A DNA stretch of 64,000 nucleotides, taken from positions 44,134 to 108,133 of the IMG/VR virus record IMGVR_UViG_3300042503_000209, one strand, 5' to 3'. Below the pieces are notes generated by a model. It saw only the letters and a program-made list of their open reading frames with translations, was not told the origin of the DNA and made no database searches. Made by a program: the position numbers and the translations under genes. Below, one piece after another: positions 30,001 to 39,676 of this stretch. This DNA comes from a virus. Positions within the stretch are counted from its first letter, which is position 1. Every line of letters starts with the position of its first letter.

Positions 30001-33000
30001 ACTAGTTTGTTGACCAGGTAGTAAATAAGCAAAGTTACCACCACCTGTATTTAAATTATCATATGCTCTTAAATCAGCAGCAGTAAATTTTTGATCTTTT
30101 GTACGAAGTCCACGAGAATAAGAACCATTATCTAAACTAACTACAGTTACATATGGATTCTTTCCTTTAATACGTTTAAACTCTTCTTCAATATTTTTTA
30201 AAGATCCACTTACTAAACGAGTCTGTCCATCAGGAGTCTTAAAAATAAAACGTCCACCTGTTGCTACACCAAAAGCTTCATCAGCTTTATCTCCTTTAGG
30301 TAGCACTAAATTAAGCTTTCCTTGTACTTGTTTACCTTGGTCATCAAGTACTGTAACAGCTGGTGAAAAAGCGTTCTTACTAACCTTAGATCCAGCAGCA
30401 ACTTTTTTAATACTTCCTGATGGTTCTCTAATAAAATCTACTACTCTATTAGAAAATACACGACTTACTTGTACATCTTTATTTTCAAAGTCTTTACGTT
30501 GACCAACTTGTATTTTACCATCTGGACTATAAGCTAAATATGTAGCGTTAGCTGGATCATCTTTAGCACTAGCAAAATATGTTTTAGCATTTTCAAAAGG
30601 ATGGAATGCTGTAATAGAAGCAGCTTCTGAATCTATAGGGGTAAAGTCTCCTCTGTTACGTACACCAAAACGTAATGCATCAATATCCATACTTTCTGGT
30701 ATATGGTATTGACGACCACCAGCATCAGGAATAGTATCTCCTGTAACATACATAGGAGCAAAATCATACTTAGGAACTATGATTCTACTCTTAGGATCGT
30801 TAGCCATGTTCTTAATAGCCTGTTGACGGTCTAACCAGTTTTCATACTTTTGAGCCATGTCTGGAGAAAACAAACCTATTGCTTTTTTAGTAACGTCTCT
30901 TGTTATCTCATTAGCTCCTTGTGGAGACATACCCGATGGTCCAAAACTCATGTTGCTAAAATCAAGACCACTTTTATTTACAGCTTCTGAATAAGAATCA
31001 TAAAGATCTGAAAAGAAGTTTGATGTATTATCAATAAATTCTTCATACCAAGGTTTTTCTACTTCAGTTGTAACCTTCTCAGTTTTTACAGCTGGTTTAT
31101 TAGCTGGTATATATGGAAGTAAGTTTTTTTGTTGTGGTCTATAGAAAGAATAAAAATTTGGGTTAGTAAACATATTGTTTTGACCCATTAAATTTTTTAC
31201 ACCAAATCCTGATTCTTGATTCATAGGACTTACTTCTTCTTCAGTATTGTATACCTCAGAAGTAAGCGGACCCAGTATTGGTTTTCTAGTAGCTGGAACA
31301 AAAGGATTGTATTGAGGAAAAGTTAGTGTTGATTTTGGAGTAGCACCAGTTACAGGACGAGTAACTTCAGGTGTAACTTCAGGTGTTATTTGAGTAGTAG
31401 TATTTCGTTTACCAAATCCAAAAGGTAAAGGAATAACCATTTGAGGCTTTAAAGAAAACTTATCATACTTAACTTTAGGTTGTAAAGATACATTTATCTT
31501 TGGAGGAGTTATTCTCATATCTCCATATTCAGGACTAAACGTATAATAATTACCAGGATTAACAGGTCGTTGAGCTGGTGGTGGAGCAGCATTTTGAGCA
31601 GCAGCTTGTCTTGCAGCTCTAGCTTGGTTCTCCATCTCCATTATTCTTTCTACAGATATTGGAGCCTGTGTTGGTTGATAACTTTGTTCTAATAAATCAT
31701 CATTCTCACGAAGTTTATTAAGAAGCTCTGTATTCTTAGCAGCAGAATAATCATAACCTTCTATACCATACTTATCAGCAAGTTCTTTTCTAAATGCTTT
31801 CTTACCAGAATATCCTCTAGTAGCTAAATAATCTACAATACTTGGTCCTTTATATTCTAAACCTTCTTGAGCAAACACTCTAAACATATTGTTTTCTCCA
31901 CCATATCTTTGTTCTTTTTGACCAGCCATATTCATACCAGCATTGTATGCAGCATTAGTTAGAATAAAAGGTATACGTGGATTTTCATAATTTCTATTAC
32001 GTCCAAAAAAAGCATTAGTTCTTCTTTTAGCATAGTCACCAACAACACTAGGAATTCTAGATAAAGGATTACCTTTTACCATGTAAATACTAGGTTGTTC
32101 ATAATATGAAGCCCATGCATTATTTCCAATGTTTTCATCTAATATTTTAGTCATAGGAAAGTTTAAACCTGTCTTTCTATTAACTTCAATAATAGGTTTA
32201 TCTAATGTAGGTTTATAATTATTTAAAAACTCTTCAAAAGACTTTTTAGCGTTATAATCTGTCTGAGCTGCATACGGTAAATCACTTATAATTTGAGAAC
32301 TTATACCATCTCTTTCTAACTGAGCAGCTTTTTGTAAAGATTGAGGATCACCTAGTTTCTTTAAATAGTCAACACGATTTTTTAAATTCTCAGCGTAAGT
32401 AGCTGCACCAGGTATTGTACTTTCTACGTTTTTTGGTAGGGCGTTACTAACCCTTTTACCCATATTACCTGACCAGTTTAATGTTTGAGTTGTACCAGGA
32501 TTAACTACAGTAAATCCTTTTGGAGATCTAGCAGCTTGTGTCCAAAATAATGGAGCTGAGTTTTTACTCATATTTCCATCAAAAGTAAATGCTCCTTTAG
32601 GTAGTGAAGCCATTTCTTGAGACATCATTCTAGACACTTCATCCGCAGGTATATTAAAATATGAGTGACCATATATATCACCTGGTCTTGTACCACTAAG
32701 TTCAAGAGCTCCAGCATTAGCTGCATTTCTTATTCTACCCAAGCCACTAGTCATTCCTGCTGTACCCTTATATGCTTTAGTAGCTCCTTGTAATCCTTTA
32801 GAAACAAAGTTAGCTCCTTGAACACCTTCTGCTACAAAAGGAATAGCTCCTAAACCATGCATTGCTGTATTTAAAAAATCCATTCCACTTAAACTAAATG
32901 GATCAGTTACTCCTTTATATGCTATATTGCCAACACCTTTACCAAACTCTTTTGCTTCATTCATATAGAAAAAAGGATTAACCAAATTTGCAGCTAAATC

Positions 33001-33381
33001 TAAAGAGTTCTTTTTTCCTCTCTCTAAATGATCAGGTATATCTCTTCCTTGAACTTTATAAGCTAAAGCTGTCATAGGATTAGTAGCAATAGACCAAGCT
33101 TTAGAAGCCATGGATTGTGCAGGTTCTGCTTGTCTAATATATCCTTGTCTATCTCTAGCAGCTTGATCTGCAGCACGTTTAGCTAAAACTTGTTTAGCTA
33201 TAGCATCCTTTTGTATTTTTGCTCTAACAACAGCAGGATTAGGTATGTTATCATAGACAGGTCTTTCGTTAACTGGAACTTTAAACATTACTGTACCAGC
33301 CCTCTGCATTTTTGGAAGCCCAGGAAGAATCTTGTGATCTACATCACCTGCATTAATAATATGTTGTAATAACTTATTCAT
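27028..33381 (-). CDS. Giant modular virion protein: HELTH zincin motif, zinc ribbon, basic module and C-terminal lysozyme-like domain
   Basis: The protein has 2,117 residues. The N-terminal region is helical and basic with a segment typical of crAss-like proteins (AYKVQGRDIPDHLERGKKN). Residues about 1450-1515 hold a small module (DPRGQWAHPGKVTRIPGSD). Residues 1645-1649 read HELTH, with a likely third ligand in TPTEINARLNEFR, so a metallopeptidase-like domain. A four-cysteine zinc ribbon (CSNCGW...CHKCGG) lies at about 1811-1840. It is followed by a basic module (GGLDRWFAEKWVD...YPACRPSKRV) resembling the DUF5872 type seen in phages and large DNA viruses (family name from memory). Residues about 1940-2070 (KYEELRGG...MDFIFNAGWD) look like a phage muramidase. 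Double glycines separate the modules. Probably an internal protein that helps cross the cell wall. Domain calls rest on motifs only. Confidence 0.92.
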   Translation of the reverse strand: MNKLLQHIINAGDVDHKILPGLPKMQRAGTVMFKVPVNERPVYDNIPNPAVVRAKIQKDAIAKQVLAKRAADQAARDRQGYIRQAEPAQSMASKAWSIATNPMTALAYKVQGRDIPDHLERGKKNSLDLAANLVNPFFYMNEAKEFGKGVGNIAYKGVTDPFSLSGMDFLNTAMHGLGAIPFVAEGVQGANFVSKGLQGATKAYKGTAGMTSGLGRIRNAANAGALELSGTRPGDIYGHSYFNIPADEVSRMMSQEMASLPKGAFTFDGNMSKNSAPLFWTQAARSPKGFTVVNPGTTQTLNWSGNMGKRVSNALPKNVESTIPGAATYAENLKNRVDYLKKLGDPQSLQKAAQLERDGISSQIISDLPYAAQTDYNAKKSFEEFLNNYKPTLDKPIIEVNRKTGLNFPMTKILDENIGNNAWASYYEQPSIYMVKGNPLSRIPSVVGDYAKRRTNAFFGRNRNYENPRIPFILTNAAYNAGMNMAGQKEQRYGGENNMFRVFAQEGLEYKGPSIVDYLATRGYSGKKAFRKELADKYGIEGYDYSAAKNTELLNKLRENDDLLEQSYQPTQAPISVERIMEMENQARAARQAAAQNAAPPPAQRPVNPGNYYTFSPEYGDMRITPPKINVSLQPKVKYDKFSLKPQMVIPLPFGFGKRNTTTQITPEVTPEVTRPVTGATPKSTLTFPQYNPFVPATRKPILGPLTSEVYNTEEEVSPMNQESGFGVKNLMGQNNMFTNPNFYSFYRPQQKNLLPYIPANKPAVKTEKVTTEVEKPWYEEFIDNTSNFFSDLYDSYSEAVNKSGLDFSNMSFGPSGMSPQGANEITRDVTKKAIGLFSPDMAQKYENWLDRQQAIKNMANDPKSRIIVPKYDFAPMYVTGDTIPDAGGRQYHIPESMDIDALRFGVRNRGDFTPIDSEAASITAFHPFENAKTYFASAKDDPANATYLAYSPDGKIQVGQRKDFENKDVQVSRVFSNRVVDFIREPSGSIKKVAAGSKVSKNAFSPAVTVLDDQGKQVQGKLNLVLPKGDKADEAFGVATGGRFIFKTPDGQTRLVSGSLKNIEEEFKRIKGKNPYVTVVSLDNGSYSRGLRTKDQKFTAADLRAYDNLNTGGGNFAYLLPGQQTSRPLAKFAEFEQEATKKLQSLYPGKKVSVGYQNTGLYDKTGGRDIQSQLEIQKKGNSQTPVSLHNFDAAKDYVLYVDGKPIDANVNKKLYKDVLWSAADKTGMYHLEDWDVAHIGLAKEGQKTAFDELKAKYPEIFTNPNFVKSLEYINKNKSNPTYAEYYELLNNIQPFTGQPRITEFEKQKGSAKKQRGGQTDSTLENIFEIIDPTGLSSWDDVYKSYKETGMSPQTELEIFGALPLLGKVGKFGKMMSNASKVGLKARHKIGLDAVSKVIQGVPYAGRGTDAIQAIQQAPNVPFFPSAPPAEVGQFGVYAGMQNYKKQGGPILDPRGQWAHPGKVTRIPGSDITMQGVPYPVLGIGNNGKKQVMYPGKDYNFGGASYVDEYPMMQKGGWSGGGLSRSDLATMAALNKNVNKKKYAHNHDTRITVEDGSLKEGYKDMRNFMQYWLTERAKDPKFTEWANSRLSVLDNLSGKYKTYTNKDIETNENLYNTQAFYTPKDSSLNFNTDYPTSFSAPTQIHELTHKMDYEDNTFYDQPRWFWDANLYSTPSSFISKQVIPKNKNFKTDRYVSTRNEYDYLSTPTEINARLNEFRYQYNLDPKKKYTAEDMKKIINDHNNYKGSFKNFRDELFKSKENSLNSLDDILKIIGNDPQKLADLHNNVVKNKTSYASDAIPQVKNGGLLSKNVSCSNCGWSWKAADGGYDPMTCHKCGGTVKMKSGGQHGGLDRWFAEKWVDVKTGKACGRQEGEKRAGYPACRPSKRVNSQTPKTSSEMSSAEKDKFKRTKTSSERIPYNHKKMQFAGQVSSADSVRNIAGNILKYEELRGGPGGSPLPYYSDPSYMKMLMEKVYPEVKKIMPGASAMEAGEAMDFIFNAGWDKTNNKITKDPRAYALQEYYRQYDPSKLDADGKWSGRKNPAYSFDKEYANTIGKLPENKRRVLMNKGRDWYYRNINNPAPGVPNSDYYDTWYGRIWNTNQYAPFNPNNPKFKYKK

Positions 33382-33384
33382 GTC

Positions 33385-36300
33385 TTACCTAAAAGATTGT
33401 TGTATTTTCTGATTAGATATCTTAAAGATCATTTTTAAATCATTGCTAGTTAGTTTTCTAAGCAACACTTTATTTACATTATGTCTAAACTTCTTACGTT
33501 CTAATACAGGTTTCTGATAGTTTACGTAAGCTGGGTTAATTTGAAACTGATAACCATTAGCTCTTGTATTAAACATAGGTACATTATTACTAGCAAACTC
33601 TCCACGATTTTTAGTTATATCCCAGAACTGATTAAATCTATATTTATTCTCTTCTTTAGAATAATTAATCTTTATAGAAGATGTGCCTACTTGAGGATAA
33701 GATAGCATATCTACTGGATTAACCTTACTCTTTAAAGTCATCTCTAATAAACCAGATACTTGTTCAGAGTTATATATAATAGCTTGATCAAAGTTCTCAT
33801 CTAAGATATGAAATTTATCAGCACATCCATTATGATATTTATAAGTTTCAAGCAAGTATTCTATATTCCTTACAGTTGTAACTGTCTGACCTGTAGACGA
33901 TATAAACTCAACCTCAAACGGATAATCTTTATTATAGAAGTTAGCAAACTTATCACAACGCTGATTATGCTTCCACACCGTATTAGAATTCACACTTAAG
34001 AAATGAGCTCTACCAGGAAGTAAGAATGTAGGAATCCAATCATGGAAAGAAATCCACATCTTGCTTTTAGGATCATAACTTATAGTCCAAGAAGCTTCTT
34101 CAAATGCTTCACTCTTAAATGTGTAATAAGTCTTGGTTCCGTTTATAGTTCTATAAAATCCATTAGAGTCATATGCTAAGTCAGAAAACTTTGGTTTGTA
34201 ATCTTTCTTAGTAATATATAAAATCTCGTGTGTATTGTCATAGATCATCTGTACGCCAACACCAGATACTGGATTATCATATAATGGATAATCTGGAAAA
34301 GCTTTTAGTAACTCACTAGGTAAATACTTAGCAAACCACCATTTCATTCCATTACGAGATATTTCATTTAACCCACCGGCATACTGAAATACTTTACCCT
34401 GGTTCTGACTTACCCAGAATACACCATGTGTAGTACCTACAGAACAATATCTACCTTGGTTTGATCCATACTCATATGAGTCATCAGCATTTACTAAGTT
34501 CTGGAAAGGTTGACTAAACAATCCGCCATCACCAATAGTAATCTTAGTACCTGCATCTGTCTGTAACTGATCTACTCCCATAAACTGTATAGGACTTTGA
34601 TCAGCTAACATGAACAACGCACCGTTTTTATTAACAGACTTAATATTAGATATTCTAGAGCTAAAGTCTTTATAGTTATTAGCTAAGAATACTCTCCAGT
34701 TATCTTTGCTAATCTCATCCTGTTGAGGAAGAGAATAGATTGCACGGTTAGGTCTATATGTATAGCATGTAGAGTAAGTCTCAGGATCATAGTTCCTAGG
34801 AAGTACGTTACCCCATGAAATAAAATTACTGTATAGTTTAGATACACTTAAAGAGTAATCATACTTGTAATAGTTACCGCTTCTAATAATATCACTTCTA
34901 AACATCAAGCTTAGATCAGTAAATGAACTGCTATCATAGTGACGCTTAGATGTTTCGTCTTCCCAATCACGGTAAGCTAAGTTAATCTCAGACTCAACAA
35001 AAAACTCTCTTACACCAGAGTTAAACAAGTAAATATATCCTTGGTGGATATAAAAGAATCTACTTACACTTTTATCTAGGTGATGATGTTCTTTAGCTGA
35101 ACTCTGTAAAAGTTTATATTCTGCTTCAGCAGTATTCATCCAATATCTTGGATAAGGTACATTTATATAGTTTCTATAGTCATAAGCAGTTTCATCTGGG
35201 AAGTCAATCATCCAGTCATTAAAGAATGGCATAGTGTTCTTCTCAGTAAACTTATTGATGTATACATCACCTCCAAATAAAATATCAGAAGTAAACTTAA
35301 CTCCTGTTGCACCATTAGTCTTTCCAACACAGGTAGAAACTGGTACTTGTTTAATAGACTCTAACTGACCATACTGTGCTGGTAAAGGAATTTTAATAGC
35401 ACCATAGTGACATGATATATTTCTTTGAAATCCTTTTCTAGGTTCTACACCAGCATCACTAATAAGCACTCTACTATTATCAACATTCCTAGGGTTTGCA
35501 AAAGTCTTTCCAGATGGAAGTTTAATAACTACAAAGTTTCCTCTGTATAAGTTATTGATTCTAAATCCATTATTAAAACCTTGAACGTTTCCTCCTACAT
35601 ATAAACTATCATCAATTTTTCTTCTTCTGTTACCAGTTTGTGACTGAGTAAACTTATTAAAAAATCCATGAGAGTTATATTGTAAAGCATACTGACGTCT
35701 AGGAATTAAACCATAAACTAAAATTTGTATCTGAGCACTAGTAGTTTCAGTATGTATGTATTTTACTACAACTAGTTGAGCTGCATAACTAAATTGATTA
35801 ATACCATAAGCTATATTATCAACTAAACCTGATACTAATGATCCTGCACCAGGAGCAATTAGATTTGTTATACCTCCAAGAACCGATCCTAATACTGTTT
35901 TCTTTGGTTCAGGTTTTACAGGAGTAACATTAAGTTTAACAGGAAGTTTATCATTACCTGTAAATTCTACAGCACCTGGAGGTAATTCACTAGATATACT
36001 ATTAATAATTCTAACTATTTGTAAAGCTTTATTTATGAATTCTATATCTTTACCAATAAACTTATTTTTAGGATGTCTCCAAGGATGCTCAAAAGCTCCT
36101 TGAGATTTACCATAAACTTCACCATACAGTTTTACTTCCTGTACAGATAAAAATGGTTTAGTAAACGTTGTATCAGGACTATGAAAAGAAAATATATCTT
36201 TTCTATAATCTCTTAAAGGATCTTTCTTACGATTAGTAAATGAACCGTCATTAATGATCTCTTCATTAGAAGTTAAATAGTAGTCATCTGATAAGTCATT

Positions 36301-38427
36301 ATACGGATAGTTCTGGAACAATCCTTGAACACCTACTGTACCCTCTTGAATTGTATACTCACGCATATTGTTAAATACACCTGTAGCTACAATAGTTTTA
36401 TGACCTTCTCTTGTTCCTCTTAATATTTCATATCCAACCACAGAAGCAATTGGCTTACCATCTATACCTAATGGATGTGTAATGTTTTCAAACTGTACAC
36501 CTAAAACAACAATGTTTTGACCATCTGTATTAAAGTGATTAATAATAGGATCTACAGTGGCATCAGGAAACTTATGATGTCTAATAGGTTGACCACACAA
36601 AGCTCCCCATATTTGTGGTTTATTATCAGGATATAATTCTGTAGATTCCCAATAACCCATTTGCCCACTTGCAATAACTTTACCACCATCCGCTAATGTT
36701 CTTGTTGTTAAATTGTCTATTGTTGCTGTGTTTTCTACTTTCCAACGTTGTGGTGTTACACCATCTTCTATTTCAAATACATCTTCTCCTGCAACAGTAG
36801 CTCTATCAGATGCTACAGCAGGTCTACCTGGAATATGATATGAATCAGAACGCTCACCTGTATTGTATACCCATCTAATAAAAAATGCATATTGTTCATC
36901 TCTCATAAAAGAAGGATTGTTTCCTCCCTTTACGTAATATGTAGATGGATACTGTACAGCTACCCACTTCGATCTAATAGCGTTAGCTTGTTGTTGATAG
37001 TTAAATCTAAACTTAGTATATGTACCTACACGTATTAAATAATCAGTTACAGAATATAATGCATCTGATTTTTCAATTGGTTCTGTTCTAAGAACAACCA
37101 TTGTAAGAGGTACAGTAATTAATTCTGGACCTACACTGCTTATATAAATAACTCCTTGACTAGTAGAATAGTAACCAAGACTTTTAGCTACTGTCTGCTG
37201 GTTAATATTAGATATAACTATTAACTCAAACTCGTCAAAGTTTTTATCAATGTCTGTAATAGTCACTTCTAAAGAACCAGATAAGTTCTGATGACTAAAC
37301 AATGACTGCACTTCACTTAAACCAAAGTAGTCAGTCACTTTAACTTGATCTACTGTATACGCTAATGCCACTTGGTAAGAACCATTGGCTAACGTACCAG
37401 CACCTTTACCCTTTTGTAAAGACACGCAAGGATGTTTTACAATACTTGCTAATCTTATCTTTTCACAATCAAGTCTGTCTGAACAGATAGGAGTTGTACA
37501 TCCAATACCATTACTAGTTGGAGATATAACTGTAACATCGTTTAAACTATATGGAGTTGTGGTTGTACTTTGAGATATACATCCACAAGGTATAGAATTT
37601 CCATTATTATCTAATTTTCTAGATATAACAGTTAATGCATCAAGAACTCCTCCTGGAAACTGTTGTTCGTAAGCTTGTTGATCTGTAAGACATAACTCAT
37701 AAGCAGTACGACCAGCTGTAGGAATTGTAATATTAATTATGTGAGTATAACATGGTTCTGCAACACAGGATTGCGTAGTAACCTGCATATCAGAAGCTTT
37801 ATCAAAAGATAAAAACTCAAATACTTCTCCATCAACTAAATATTTAGTCTGAGAAACATAATTAATGTCTTTATATATAATGGTTGTCCTAGCCGTTTTA
37901 GCAGGACAAGTAGCTCCAATAAGTTTATACTTAAAAGGTTGTTGTGCTGTATTTACTGTACTATCTGTACATACATAAGGTATGTCATTAATATTCAGAA
38001 CTCTAGTAGGGTTTAGACCATCGTCCCAATAAAGTAATGTATCACAATCAAATCTTGAACGTGACACACCAGTGATTAAGTTTGTACGTTTAAAGTTTAA
38101 ACATGGATCATTTATAATCTTAGTATAAGAACAAGCTGACTCATCAAAAATTCCAATCTCAGAGTTAAGATCATCTGTAGTAAATACAGCCCATTGATCA
38201 TCCCCAAGATGTACAGTACCAATTAATGTATAAGGAAGTGTAGCACAATATAAATTAGCTGGTTCGTTTCCAATTACTCCCACTTGTCCATCATGTGAGT
38301 TATTAACTGCGTTACGTGCATGCGTATACAATCCCTCACCAACGAAAGTCTCGTTATAGTCTTTAACCATACCCTTATTAAAGGTATTAGTTGTAGCTCC
38401 CGGATTTTGTGATTCTTGTTCAGCCAT
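33385..38427 (-). CDS. Tail muzzle / stabilisation-type protein of crAss-like podovirus
   Basis: This 1,680-residue protein has mixed beta-rich sequence throughout. The N-terminus (NTFNKGMVKDYNETFVGEG, then ARNAVNNSHDGQVG) matches what I know of the large tail-tip protein of crAss-like phages, called stabilisation protein in annotations and muzzle in the crAss001 virion structure. Its position, directly after the ring-protein genes and before the cargo genes, agrees. The first 330 residues contain many cysteines. A Gly-rich hydrophobic insertion (LGSVLGGITNLIAPGAGSL) lies at about 848-880, and the C-terminal 60 residues are basic. The ATG overlaps the end of the previous gene by 8 bases. The stop is 3 bases before the next start. 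Role inferred from family memory and order; no catalytic motif seen. Confidence 0.9.
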   Translation of the reverse strand: MAEQESQNPGATTNTFNKGMVKDYNETFVGEGLYTHARNAVNNSHDGQVGVIGNEPANLYCATLPYTLIGTVHLGDDQWAVFTTDDLNSEIGIFDESACSYTKIINDPCLNFKRTNLITGVSRSRFDCDTLLYWDDGLNPTRVLNINDIPYVCTDSTVNTAQQPFKYKLIGATCPAKTARTTIIYKDINYVSQTKYLVDGEVFEFLSFDKASDMQVTTQSCVAEPCYTHIINITIPTAGRTAYELCLTDQQAYEQQFPGGVLDALTVISRKLDNNGNSIPCGCISQSTTTTPYSLNDVTVISPTSNGIGCTTPICSDRLDCEKIRLASIVKHPCVSLQKGKGAGTLANGSYQVALAYTVDQVKVTDYFGLSEVQSLFSHQNLSGSLEVTITDIDKNFDEFELIVISNINQQTVAKSLGYYSTSQGVIYISSVGPELITVPLTMVVLRTEPIEKSDALYSVTDYLIRVGTYTKFRFNYQQQANAIRSKWVAVQYPSTYYVKGGNNPSFMRDEQYAFFIRWVYNTGERSDSYHIPGRPAVASDRATVAGEDVFEIEDGVTPQRWKVENTATIDNLTTRTLADGGKVIASGQMGYWESTELYPDNKPQIWGALCGQPIRHHKFPDATVDPIINHFNTDGQNIVVLGVQFENITHPLGIDGKPIASVVGYEILRGTREGHKTIVATGVFNNMREYTIQEGTVGVQGLFQNYPYNDLSDDYYLTSNEEIINDGSFTNRKKDPLRDYRKDIFSFHSPDTTFTKPFLSVQEVKLYGEVYGKSQGAFEHPWRHPKNKFIGKDIEFINKALQIVRIINSISSELPPGAVEFTGNDKLPVKLNVTPVKPEPKKTVLGSVLGGITNLIAPGAGSLVSGLVDNIAYGINQFSYAAQLVVVKYIHTETTSAQIQILVYGLIPRRQYALQYNSHGFFNKFTQSQTGNRRRKIDDSLYVGGNVQGFNNGFRINNLYRGNFVVIKLPSGKTFANPRNVDNSRVLISDAGVEPRKGFQRNISCHYGAIKIPLPAQYGQLESIKQVPVSTCVGKTNGATGVKFTSDILFGGDVYINKFTEKNTMPFFNDWMIDFPDETAYDYRNYINVPYPRYWMNTAEAEYKLLQSSAKEHHHLDKSVSRFFYIHQGYIYLFNSGVREFFVESEINLAYRDWEDETSKRHYDSSSFTDLSLMFRSDIIRSGNYYKYDYSLSVSKLYSNFISWGNVLPRNYDPETYSTCYTYRPNRAIYSLPQQDEISKDNWRVFLANNYKDFSSRISNIKSVNKNGALFMLADQSPIQFMGVDQLQTDAGTKITIGDGGLFSQPFQNLVNADDSYEYGSNQGRYCSVGTTHGVFWVSQNQGKVFQYAGGLNEISRNGMKWWFAKYLPSELLKAFPDYPLYDNPVSGVGVQMIYDNTHEILYITKKDYKPKFSDLAYDSNGFYRTINGTKTYYTFKSEAFEEASWTISYDPKSKMWISFHDWIPTFLLPGRAHFLSVNSNTVWKHNQRCDKFANFYNKDYPFEVEFISSTGQTVTTVRNIEYLLETYKYHNGCADKFHILDENFDQAIIYNSEQVSGLLEMTLKSKVNPVDMLSYPQVGTSSIKINYSKEENKYRFNQFWDITKNRGEFASNNVPMFNTRANGYQFQINPAYVNYQKPVLERKKFRHNVNKVLLRKLTSNDLKMIFKISNQKIQQSFR

Positions 38428-38779
38428 GTTTTATTTCCAGCTTCTTCTTTTCTAAAAATTTATATACCACTGCGGTTAAATGTCCAGCTAACCATGCTTG
38501 AGCTTCTTCATCTGATATTCCTCTATCTTCTGTCACTCTAACTACAGCGTGAAACATCTCGTGAGCTATTGTGTTATGCGTTAGATATTTAACACCTAGT
38601 AATAAATAGTAAACATCTATATCATGCATAATCAAAGCTCCTTCTGCTTCATCACCAAAATCATCTTTTATTTTGCACTTCTTGTAAATCTTCTCTGCTT
38701 CAGCAGCAACACTGTCAACTATACTTATAATTATCTTACAACTATAAGTAGGTAAATTTATCGTGGTGCTTAGCTTCAT
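38420..38779 (-). CDS. Small HExxH zincin-like protein in the tail operon
   Basis: The protein has 119 residues. HEMFH at residues 73-77 is followed by DEEAQAWLAGHL at 90-101, giving the H-E-x-x-H plus downstream acidic-helix arrangement of small zincin-like domains. No signal peptide or membrane segment is evident. The gene is packed between a probable ring protein (3-base gap) and the muzzle gene (8-base overlap), so it is expressed with tail genes. Small proteins of this type recur in tail operons of tailed phages and are usually annotated only as hypothetical. Whether it binds zinc or cleaves anything is not shown; processing or assembly of tail proteins is one possibility. Confidence 0.85.
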   Translation of the reverse strand: MKLSTTINLPTYSCKIIISIVDSVAAEAEKIYKKCKIKDDFGDEAEGALIMHDIDVYYLLLGVKYLTHNTIAHEMFHAVVRVTEDRGISDEEAQAWLAGHLTAVVYKFLEKKKLEIKHG

Positions 38780-38782
38780 ACA

Positions 38783-39676
38783 TTACAATCCCTCTGTTGA
38801 TTTAAACATATCGTAATACTTACTATACATAGCTTTACGATTTGTTTGCCATAACTTATACATTTCTGCAAAGTCAGGAGTGTTAACAATACTTAATGCA
38901 TTATTTCTTGCTGCTCTTAAACGCTGCTCTACTAGCTGAATTCTTTGAGAAACATCCTCCCCGTTCATGTATAAGTTTTCTAGAATACGCTGCTTCATAG
39001 CATATTCATAATACTCATTAATTACAGGATGATCTAATACCAATAAATTACCATCATCATCTTGTAATGCACCTTGATATGATATAAATAGTTTTCCTTC
39101 TTCTACATTACTATAAACAAAACCATTCTTAATATATCCGTTTTTACCACTATCGTTTAAAGCATCTATTCTTCCTGTAGAAGTAGAGATACTTATCTTT
39201 TCAAAGTTGTTGTAAGTCCTAGTTTCATACTTACGCTTTTCTACAACCTGTACATATATCTTCTCACCTGTCTTACACTCTACACTGTATGTTCTTTCAC
39301 AAAGACAAGTAGTGTCAACTTCTCCGCATTTATTACATACATTCTTACCATCTACAGTTTTGCAATGTCTAGGATCAAGTATAACATTCTCAGTATGACG
39401 ACCATGCATTACAGGATAAGTAGCTGTTACCTCTCCACACAAGTATGCATAGTTTAACACATAGAAATCATCAGGTAACTTAGCCTTATTCTTTTCTATG
39501 TCAATTATCTTTTCTTTAGTTCCATGAATTCTTAAACCTAAATCATAACTTACACGCTGAGCCACCTTAATAAGCTGACCAGCTTCAATCATGCCCTCAT
39601 TACTATACGTACTAAAATCCACCGAAACTTCATCAAGAAGTTGGTTAAAAGTTCTATATTGTAATTCAGTTTTCAT
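38783..39676 (-). CDS. Probable tail ring / connector structural protein
   Basis: The protein has 297 residues. It starts QYRTFNQLLDEVSVDFSTYSNEG, typical of the crAss-like ring-protein set that follows the portal. It carries a cysteine cluster (CKTVDGKNVCNKCGEVDTTC, about residues 108-127) that could bind a metal. The C-terminal third is helical (long Arg-rich helix near 245-265). It overlaps the previous gene by 4 bases (ATGA) and lies just before the small zincin and muzzle genes. I infer a ring or tail-barrel subunit from gene order and length. Confidence 0.87.
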   Translation of the reverse strand: MKTELQYRTFNQLLDEVSVDFSTYSNEGMIEAGQLIKVAQRVSYDLGLRIHGTKEKIIDIEKNKAKLPDDFYVLNYAYLCGEVTATYPVMHGRHTENVILDPRHCKTVDGKNVCNKCGEVDTTCLCERTYSVECKTGEKIYVQVVEKRKYETRTYNNFEKISISTSTGRIDALNDSGKNGYIKNGFVYSNVEEGKLFISYQGALQDDDGNLLVLDHPVINEYYEYAMKQRILENLYMNGEDVSQRIQLVEQRLRAARNNALSIVNTPDFAEMYKLWQTNRKAMYSKYYDMFKSTEGL

